Positions 6,795 through 12,456 of a stretch of 12,456 nt of DNA are shown in pieces. The notes under the pieces were generated by a model. That model was not told where the DNA came from, ran no database searches, and saw only the letters and a list, made by a program, of their open reading frames with translations. The DNA is from Ruminococcus sp. UBA4383 (GTDB taxonomy: Bacteria > Bacillota > Clostridia > Oscillospirales > Ruminococcaceae), in the NCBI GenBank assembly GCA_002389995.1, contig DGRR01000007.1, positions 1-12,456 on the forward strand, written 5' to 3'. Positions within the stretch are counted from its first letter, which is position 1; the number at the start of each line of letters is the position of its first letter. The position numbers and the translations under genes were made by a program.

Positions 6795-7844
6795 TCAAAC
6801 CTCCTTAAAAAACCTGTACATTTCGTAAATATTTTCTGATGCCTGTTTTACTTCCCACTGCATGACACTGCTCACGAACTGTCTTATAGCCTCAGCCTCA
6901 GCCTTGAGTTTTATGAAACGTATTCCTTTTTCCGCATTGTACGGCACACTGATACCTGAAAGTTCCTCTTTCATTTCATCGTCTTCTTTGCCTGCAACAC
7001 GCCATCTGAAAACTGATTCTTTGTTTTCGTTTTCAGCCAGACAGCATTGAAGAATGTACTCTATTTTTTCAGCGGACTTATCATTTTCAATTGCAAGCTC
7101 TGCATTTTTTATTTCAGCGAACGAATCGGCACCGAGTTTTCCGAGTGAAGCCGGATTGACGGTTGAAAAGCATTCCTGAGCATTATATCTTTTTGCACAG
7201 CCTTTCATCATTACCTCTGCGAGCGGTCCGAAGAAGAATGAAAAAGGTTCTCCTGCGAATTTGATTCTGTTAGCCAGCATTCGCATTGCAGTTTTTGCCG
7301 TCATATTTTCAAACATCTCGATATTTTCAGGCAGAGGCGGAATTTCCTGACTTTCCCCCTCAGATTCCTCATAAGGATTGTAATAATATTTATCCTGAAT
7401 TTCTATCTGAGTTTGTCCGTTCTGACCGAGTGAATGGCACAGGCATCTTTCTGTATCCGAAAGGTGCATTATTATTGACGGCAGTGACGCAAACATTAAC
7501 GGCAGTTTCTCATAAGGACACCATATACCTTCAAGAGACCATATCTGACGGTTCATAAAGTCGAGAAGCGGCTCATCAGATGAACCTGATGTTACTTTTG
7601 CGGCTCTGACAAGCACACAGCTTTTATACTTTGGTCTTATTATAAACATGAATGATTTTTCCCATGCGAGCGGGTCATTTTTAAGGATTTCCCTCCATGC
7701 AGGGTCTTTGCTTTCTCTGAAATTGAAGAAATACTGACAGTCCTGATAGATTTCCTCAATCGGAAGTCCTTCGGGCTGTACTCTTATTTTAAAGCCGTCT
7801 GTACGCTGTACGCCTCTTGCATAAACAAAAGCGTCCCATTTCAT
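6795..7844 (-). CDS. Unknown protein, probable GTPase-associated partner, 349 aa
   Basis: A soluble protein without signal peptide or membrane spans. It begins MKWDAFVYARGVQ, reaches DGF at 16-18, has a hydrophobic strand pair at 64-82, then SLEGIWCP (103-110) and a helix. The same order occurs in the next gene. A Pro/Glu-rich loop (about 150-168) separates the C-terminal part, which is mostly helical. The layout is reminiscent of the GTPase-associated protein (GAP1) N-terminal domains described alongside double-GTPase pairs; I cannot confirm membership by eye. The ATG at 7844 is preferred over an in-frame GTG at 7853: GGAG lies 10 nt from the ATG but only 1 nt from the GTG. A 39-nt gap follows the pseudo-GTPase gene, and the TGA stop lies 5 nt before the next start. 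Confidence 0.8.
   Translation of the reverse strand: MKWDAFVYARGVQRTDGFKIRVQPEGLPIEEIYQDCQYFFNFRESKDPAWREILKNDPLAWEKSFMFIIRPKYKSCVLVRAAKVTSGSSDEPLLDFMNRQIWSLEGIWCPYEKLPLMFASLPSIIMHLSDTERCLCHSLGQNGQTQIEIQDKYYYNPYEESEGESQEIPPLPENIEMFENMTAKTAMRMLANRIKFAGEPFSFFFGPLAEVMMKGCAKRYNAQECFSTVNPASLGKLGADSFAEIKNAELAIENDKSAEKIEYILQCCLAENENKESVFRWRVAGKEDDEMKEELSGISVPYNAEKGIRFIKLKAEAEAIRQFVSSVMQWEVKQASENIYEMYRFFKEV
6799..6806 (-). promoter_or_regulatory. Strong RBS that fixes the start at 6789
   Basis: The minus strand reads AAGGAGGT, a near-perfect anti-Shine-Dalgarno match, within the last codons of the upstream gene. It is 9 nt from the ATG at 6789 and directly abuts the alternative TTG at 6798, which excludes the longer start. 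Confidence 0.8.
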
Positions 7845-7883
7845 ATTATACACACTCCGTTTCCATATTTATTTATTAATATA

Positions 7884-8828
7884 TTATTCAATATATTTTG
7901 CAGCATTGTCAAGCGGATATATATTTTTTATTGCTATGCAGAGGTTTTTTCTTGCCTGTCTCAGGTCAAGCTGCGCCCTTATATTTTCACGGTTAAAAAC
8001 ACCTCTGCGTCTGCGGATTGTATCGTTGCACTCATAAATTATATTTTTAAGTCTTTCACGAATAACAGGAACAGCGAGATAAACCATATCAAACAGCAGT
8101 TTTTCCACTTCCCACGGTTCAAAACACGGTTCTTCGAGAAATTCCCCGTTACTGCCGAAAATTTTGGTGTTATCCTGATTGAATGCTGAAACGGCTTTTC
8201 TCTCAAACATCAATGCATTTTTAAGGCAGTAGGACAAGAGAGGTTTTGCATTCTGTTCAAAAAGCTCATAGAATTTTTCAAAATCCCTGCTCCTCATTTC
8301 TTCTGACAGCATATCCGCCTTTGTAAGAGCAAACACTATTCTCGGCTTCACAGGCGAAACATCGACTGCCTTTGAAAGCTTCAATAAAAGGCGTTCAAAA
8401 TATTCACTGTCATTATTGACAACCGCACTGCATTCAACAACGACAAGCAATATTGAATATGCATATTTTTTCAGATTTTCGTAATCTTCGGTATTTCCTC
8501 TTATGTTGCTGAAATGTATTCTTCCGCAGAGTTCATCATTTATCAGCAGTGCGAGGTCGGCAAAATCGGGGATATTTTCTCTTTCATCGAAAACAATATT
8601 TTCGATGTCAAAAATTTTTATTGCATCAAAAGAAGCCAGACTGTTCTGTATAAGTTCCGCATCGTCAAGCATTTCCATACTTTTTTTCATAGGAGAGAGA
8701 GTCCATTTGTTTCCGTCCATAAAAACGGGATTGAATGCAAATTTATTTATTATTGAGCATATGAGACTTCTTCTTCCTGAATTTTTCTCACCTATGACAC
8801 ATATCAGATTTGTTCCGTCGAATATCAT
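7884..8828 (-). CDS. Degenerate GTPase-like protein (probable pseudo-GTPase), 314 aa
   Basis: The domain order follows a small GTPase fold. G1/P-loop is GEKNSGRRS (residues 13-21): the glycines are kept but the catalytic Lys and following Ser/Thr are Arg19 and Arg20. G3, normally DxxG, is NIRG (108-111). G4 is an intact TKAD (169-172) after strand RIVFAL, and a G5-like VSAF follows (213-216). Guanine recognition may therefore survive while hydrolysis is probably lost. The C-terminal 75 residues are helical and basic (RRRR at 272-275). There is no membrane segment. The ATG at 8828 lies 9 nt after the TAG stop of the intact GTPase gene, with a modest AGGA overlapping that stop, so translation is probably coupled and a complex of the two is plausible. 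It resembles the second member of 'double-GTPase' pairs, from memory and unverified. Confidence 0.85.
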   Translation of the reverse strand: MIFDGTNLICVIGEKNSGRRSLICSIINKFAFNPVFMDGNKWTLSPMKKSMEMLDDAELIQNSLASFDAIKIFDIENIVFDERENIPDFADLALLINDELCGRIHFSNIRGNTEDYENLKKYAYSILLVVVECSAVVNNDSEYFERLLLKLSKAVDVSPVKPRIVFALTKADMLSEEMRSRDFEKFYELFEQNAKPLLSYCLKNALMFERKAVSAFNQDNTKIFGSNGEFLEEPCFEPWEVEKLLFDMVYLAVPVIRERLKNIIYECNDTIRRRRGVFNRENIRAQLDLRQARKNLCIAIKNIYPLDNAAKYIE

Positions 8829-8837
8829 TTCAGCGTC

Positions 8838-9944
8838 CTACTTTTTTATTACGGCATCTATCTCGTCAATATTTGAGCGATGCATATTATTTATTTTATT
8901 TGCGAATACATCATTCATCTGAGCGATTGCGGAACGGCAGTCTTCGAGGGCAGTTTTCTGACTTTTCACCTCTTCTATTTCTTTTGCGAGTTTTTCTCTG
9001 GAAGCTGCTGCTCTTGATCCGATAGGTACAATTCTTCTGTATTGTCTTGTAAGCTGGGAAATAATCATATCCTTATCCGAAAGAATCTTTGCTATTGAGG
9101 AAGCTATTGAAAAAACTATTGCCGTATCAATATTTTCCTGCTGTATGTTTGCATTTGCCACGAAATAATTATACTCGTCAACATTGCCTTTTCCGACAGC
9201 CGAGACAGGTATTATTCCCCACGAATCGACATCTCTGTGCATTGAGCTGAAAGTACTTGCATATATATTATTATACATGACATCGCTGATTGCCGCAAAA
9301 TTTGATTTGGTCATTCCCTCTGATATCTGCGGGCTGTCTGATTTTGTAAGTGCGACAAGGGTAGTGAGGGGTTTTTTTCTTTTTTCAATAACTCTTCTTA
9401 TAGTCGGAAATATCATATTTATTATTCTTGCGCCTGTTTCTCTCTGTATGAGGTTATTATTTCCGAGGTGTTTTGATATAATTACGGAATCCGCCATTAT
9501 TATCAGTGCATCGCTTTCGGCTATATTGTCACAGAGCTGTGTCAAATTATTTGCCATTGCCTCATTGTTGGGGTCGTCAATAAGTTCGCCTGCATAATCC
9601 GCAATAATTATCTCACAGCAGGGAATATTGTTTATCAGGAGGTCGAACAGAAACTCAATTGAATCTGTTGTACCCATTCCAAACCCGACATCTTCTCCGT
9701 CTATAAGGTAATTTGCAAGCAGGGCATTGTTGCTCATTGCCTGAACGAGGTCATCTGACTTGTCGTCATCAAGAAAATACGAACTGCTTTGTTTTACTCC
9801 CTTTGCCCTGAGCATTATTGTACTTCTTGTTTTTTCGTTGCCTACTACTATTGGATTTACTATCATAGACTGTATGACACCTGAAAAGAACGAAGTTTTT
9901 CCTGTTCCCGAACCGCCGAGCATTGATATTCTTATCTTTTCCAT
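8838..9944 (-). CDS. P-loop GTPase with C-terminal coiled coil, 368 aa
   Basis: A canonical nucleotide-binding set is visible: Walker A/G1 GGSGTGKTS (residues 10-18), G3 DYAG (116-119) after strand CEIIIA, G4 TKSD (200-203) after strand TLVAL, and G5-like VSAVG (247-251). After the G domain, residues about 314-350 are rich in Lys/Glu heptads and predict a coiled coil. The length, the insert between G1 and G3 (about 95 residues) and the tail differ from translation or Era/Obg-type GTPases; it fits better with the GTPases of bacterial double-GTPase conflict modules. It is probably cytoplasmic, next to the zinc-ribbon membrane protein. The ATG at 9944 is preferred over an upstream GTG at 9956 because GGAGGT lies just before the ATG. 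The start is 2 nt after the previous stop, so the two genes are tightly coupled. Confidence 0.88.
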   Translation of the reverse strand: MEKIRISMLGGSGTGKTSFFSGVIQSMIVNPIVVGNEKTRSTIMLRAKGVKQSSSYFLDDDKSDDLVQAMSNNALLANYLIDGEDVGFGMGTTDSIEFLFDLLINNIPCCEIIIADYAGELIDDPNNEAMANNLTQLCDNIAESDALIIMADSVIISKHLGNNNLIQRETGARIINMIFPTIRRVIEKRKKPLTTLVALTKSDSPQISEGMTKSNFAAISDVMYNNIYASTFSSMHRDVDSWGIIPVSAVGKGNVDEYNYFVANANIQQENIDTAIVFSIASSIAKILSDKDMIISQLTRQYRRIVPIGSRAAASREKLAKEIEEVKSQKTALEDCRSAIAQMNDVFANKINNMHRSNIDEIDAVIKK

Positions 9945-9946
9945 AT

Positions 9947-10480
9947 TTACCTCCACATGATATAATTTACAGCGAATAATCCCGTAGCGAGAAATTCTGC
10001 TGATTTTGTAAAAAGAAGAAAACGTCTTAAATGATTCATTCCCCTGAACAGACCCGAAACAAATTTTGCCATTGTCTCTATGAACACCAGAAACGATACA
10101 AGAGCCATAAAGAGAAATATCAGAGTCTCAGGCAGAGGAACGGCAGTATAATTTTTATAGAACATACTGCACAGATAATCGGTTGAAACAAATATCACAA
10201 GAGACACAATAAGCCACATTGCCATGTCTCTTATAACCTGTGATACGATTACGGAATGTAATCTGTATTCATCATCATGTATATCTGACGGACGCAGACC
10301 GACTGCAATATCTGATTCTTCAATTTTTGCGGTATATTTAAAGTAATTTCTAAAACAGTCATTGCAGACGAAAGCAAGATACTGCTCATATCCGTTCATT
10401 AATTTTCCCTCGGATACTTTTCTTCGGCAGACTTTGCAGTATTCAGGCTGTTTCATTACTATTTTCTTTTTAAAATTCAT
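9947..10480 (-). CDS. Zinc-ribbon membrane protein, 177 aa
   Basis: Two CxxC knuckles, C15-K-V-C18 and C39-N-D-C42, 20 residues apart, indicate a small zinc ribbon at the N-terminus. After a charged connector come about three membrane spans (roughly 86-107, 117-137, 152-175), so the ribbon should be cytoplasmic. The architecture suits a membrane anchor or sensor for soluble partners. The ATG at 10480 has only a modest AAGGGTGG upstream; an internal Met9 has none. The last codons contain the GGAGGT that serves the downstream GTPase, and the stop is 2 nt from that gene's ATG. The start is 29 nt after the Hsp70-like gene. No named family is recognised. Confidence 0.82.
   Translation of the reverse strand: MNFKKKIVMKQPEYCKVCRRKVSEGKLMNGYEQYLAFVCNDCFRNYFKYTAKIEESDIAVGLRPSDIHDDEYRLHSVIVSQVIRDMAMWLIVSLVIFVSTDYLCSMFYKNYTAVPLPETLIFLFMALVSFLVFIETMAKFVSGLFRGMNHLRRFLLFTKSAEFLATGLFAVNYIMWR
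9949..9954 (-). promoter_or_regulatory. RBS of the intact GTPase, inside the upstream gene's last codons
   Basis: GGAGGT overlaps the codons for the last residues and TAA stop of the zinc-ribbon gene, 4 nt from the ATG at 9944. It decides the ATG over the GTG at 9956, and indicates translational coupling of membrane protein and GTPase. Confidence 0.7.
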
Positions 10481-10509
10481 TCATACCACCCTTTTGTACA
10501 ATTAACCTG

Positions 10510-12456
10510 TTATTTTTCCGAATACGGCATAAACAAGGCATTTCTGCTTCCTTTCAGAATGAAGTCCCTGCTGTTTTCCGACTGCATATAGAATGAAGCA
10601 GTAGCTGAAATACATTCCTGTTCATCGAAGCTTATATTGAACTGTACCTTTCCCTTTGCGAGGACAAATTCTTCAGGAAAATCCGATACATAGAGACAGC
10701 CAACAGGGCATATAACATCGCCTTCGGGGTCAAATGTACTTTCAACAAAAGAAAACTCCTTAGGTCTGCGGTAAATAATAAGACGGCAGTAATTATTTTC
10801 TTTTTCCTCATTTGTAGGTATGCATACAGCCGTAACGGATATTCCGCCGTTTCTGAGAGAAGTGCCTGCTTTGGCGAGGCATTTGAAAACTGGTCTTTCG
10901 CCGTAAGCACCTGCAAACAGAGTTCCGAGGTCATATGTAAGTTCTGATATGCACTGTTTCATATTATTTTTTTCGGCAAGGTAATTTGCATATATTGCTG
11001 CGCCTCTTGATACTGTTGTCGGATAGTCTATACAGTGAATTTTGCAGTTATATTCTGAAAACAATGATGTAATCATATTTCTTATTGAAGGAGTAAGGGA
11101 AGAACCTCCTGTTATGATGACATTTTCGATATTCTCCGCATTTGCGCCGCAGTCCGAAACAGCTTTTTTAATTTGTTTTCTGAGTTCCGAGACATATTCT
11201 TTTATAAGTATTTCATAGGGTTTGCGTTTGAAAGAGAGTGTGACTGTCTGTTTCTGACTTTGATTTGGTACATTTATTCCGACATCATACACAGCCCTGT
11301 TGTCATACGAAAGCATCATTTTAATCTGTTCTGCGGCATTTCTGAGTGCATTTGCATTTTCGAGGAAATCATATTCGCAGAGACCTGATTCTTCTGCATT
11401 ATTCATATTGACAAGACTGCGTACAGCAGGTGATTTTACAAGTTCCTCGCAGAGTCTGTCAGTGAAATCAGTTCCGCCGAGTTTTCCTATACCGTCTATA
11501 CTTTCTGATTTAACCTTAGTTCCGTCCTCGGAATCCGTGAAATTTATAAAGCTTATATCGGTAGTTCCACCGCCGACATCAATGACAAGTGCATTTTTTC
11601 CTGATTTGTTTCTCATTCCGAAGAAAAACGCTGCGGCTTCGGGTTCAGTGAGGATACTGCACACAAAACCTGCTTCTCCTGCGGCATTCATGAGGAGAGT
11701 TTTCATTCCCGCATCATAGCAGGCAGGAACGGTGAGAACGATTTCTGAATTTTCGGAATCAAAGCTGAATTTTTTCTGTGTTTCCCTGTAAAGGTAGCTA
11801 AGGTATCTGACAGCGGAATTATAATATGTTTCCTGTATTTTGTCGCCGTTTTCGGCAATAATGCTTATTATACCGCCTGTTTCGACATTTCTTTTGAAAC
11901 ATCTTGAAATATGTTCGGGATTTTGGGATAATATATCGTTTCCGAATATAAATTCATCTTTTGAGACATAATAAATTGCTGTCGGGACGCATCCGTCACC
12001 TGAAAAAACGTCCTCAGTGAAACCATTTTCATTTACAAATGATACAGAACTGTTCCATGTACCGAAATCTATTCCTATATTATGCTTGCCTGAAAGTCTT
12101 TTGACAGCCGTCAGTTCAGGGGAAGGAGACTTATCGGGTGCAACGCTGCATATATATTCTCTTGTAAAGAGCCTGTAAGGGATTTCGAGTTTAAATCCGA
12201 GTTTTTCGGGGACATATCTGTTTTCGCCTGATTTATAATTTTTTTCGCTTTCCCATACATTGTATGCTGATTCTGTTCTGACGCATATTTCCTCTATACA
12301 CTTATGGAATGTATTTTCCGTAATTTTTATTTTTGCTTCGGACGGGAATGCAGAAACAATGGTTTTCATAAGATTATTGAGAGAAGGTCTTAAATTTCTG
12401 TTAAGCTCTGTACATTCGGATATTATATCCCACAGCAGGTTATTTTCCGTACATTC
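10510..12456 (-). CDS. Hsp70/DnaK-family protein with N-terminal extension (5' end outside window)
   Basis: Counting from the internal ATG at 12369, the actin-fold ATPase is complete: phosphate-1 IGIDFGTWNSS (98-108), a KR pair at 159-160, VPACYDAGMK (214-223), TEPEAAAFFFG (241-251), phosphate-2 DVGGGTTD (264-271) and adenosine motif ITGGSS (419-424). About 155 residues follow that resemble a divergent beta substrate-binding domain (for example VQFNISFDE), without the DnaK alpha-helical lid. The frame is open upstream of 12369 for 29 more codons to the window edge, and 12369 has no ribosome binding site, so it is probably an internal Met. At least 125 residues therefore precede the ATPase, against only a few in DnaK; this region is unidentified. 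It is thus an accessory Hsp70, not the housekeeping chaperone, and it is the most upstream gene seen of an operon with GTPases. Its likely role is ATP-driven remodelling of partner proteins. Confidence 0.92.
   Translation of the reverse strand, partial: ECTENNLLWDIISECTELNRNLRPSLNNLMKTIVSAFPSEAKIKITENTFHKCIEEICVRTESAYNVWESEKNYKSGENRYVPEKLGFKLEIPYRLFTREYICSVAPDKSPSPELTAVKRLSGKHNIGIDFGTWNSSVSFVNENGFTEDVFSGDGCVPTAIYYVSKDEFIFGNDILSQNPEHISRCFKRNVETGGIISIIAENGDKIQETYYNSAVRYLSYLYRETQKKFSFDSENSEIVLTVPACYDAGMKTLLMNAAGEAGFVCSILTEPEAAAFFFGMRNKSGKNALVIDVGGGTTDISFINFTDSEDGTKVKSESIDGIGKLGGTDFTDRLCEELVKSPAVRSLVNMNNAEESGLCEYDFLENANALRNAAEQIKMMLSYDNRAVYDVGINVPNQSQKQTVTLSFKRKPYEILIKEYVSELRKQIKKAVSDCGANAENIENVIITGGSSLTPSIRNMITSLFSEYNCKIHCIDYPTTVSRGAAIYANYLAEKNNMKQCISELTYDLGTLFAGAYGERPVFKCLAKAGTSLRNGGISVTAVCIPTNEEKENNYCRLIIYRRPKEFSFVESTFDPEGDVICPVGCLYVSDFPEEFVLAKGKVQFNISFDEQECISATASFYMQSENSRDFILKGSRNALFMPYSEK

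Noticed and set aside
7884..8828. Pseudogene call for the degenerate GTPase-like gene
   Set aside because: The frame is full length, coupled to its neighbours, and keeps TKAD; the changed motif residues look like functional divergence rather than decay.
8503..8922. Plus-strand open frame of 139 codons
   Set aside because: It lies antisense to the two GTPase genes, has no ribosome binding site of note, and its product is the hydrophobic Ser/Ile-rich type expected from the reverse of AT-rich coding sequence.
11300..11719. Plus-strand open frame of 139 codons opposite the Hsp70-like gene
   Set aside because: The minus strand here encodes conserved Hsp70 motifs (DVGGGTTD, TEPEAAAF); the plus frame is a shadow.
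10510..12456. Housekeeping dnaK assignment
   Set aside because: The long N-terminal extension, divergent substrate-binding region without lid, and absence of grpE/dnaJ neighbours argue for an accessory Hsp70.

Overview
The window is a compact, AT-rich stretch in which every convincing gene lies on the minus strand, so transcription runs from high to low coordinates. Strong AGGAGG-type ribosome binding sites, Gram-positive-style lipoprotein signals and short or coupled gene junctions suggest a low-GC Firmicute, most likely a gut-type Clostridium relative (Ruminococcus/Oscillospiraceae-like). That taxonomic guess is an inference from style only; there is no rRNA or other marker gene.

Region 1 (12456 to 5764), cytoplasmic and membrane NTPase module. 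In order of transcription: an Hsp70/DnaK-family protein with intact ATPase motifs and a long N-terminal extension that runs off the window edge; a small zinc-ribbon membrane protein; a GTPase with all canonical motifs; a second GTPase-like protein whose P-loop Lys and G3 Asp are replaced (a probable pseudo-GTPase); and two proteins of about 350 and 341 residues that look like divergent relatives of one another. Most junctions are 2 to 30 nt, which points to a single operon.

Region 2 (5732 to 4443): a lipoprotein with an acidic linker and a transglutaminase-like Cys-His-Asp domain. It lies 31 nt after region 1 and probably belongs to the same transcript.

Region 3 (4442 to 1): a 152-nt intergenic region holds a near-consensus promoter (TTGACA, 17 bp, extended -10 TACAAT) overlapped by a perfect 10-bp inverted repeat, a candidate operator. 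It drives a second unit: a lipoprotein with a possible vWA-like domain, a four-helix membrane protein, a GC-rich intergenic stem-loop, a protein with tubulin/FtsZ-like glycine motifs, and the first 12 codons of a further gene that leaves the window.

Interpretation: chaperone ATPase, GTPase/pseudo-GTPase pair, tubulin-like protein, membrane anchors and two surface lipoproteins together look like one trans-envelope apparatus built on nucleotide switches. It recalls the 'double-GTPase' / GTPase-associated-protein modules proposed from comparative genomics to be bacterial conflict systems. The combination with Hsp70, transglutaminase-like and tubulin-like parts is not one I can assign to a named system. 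The functional role is inferred, not shown.
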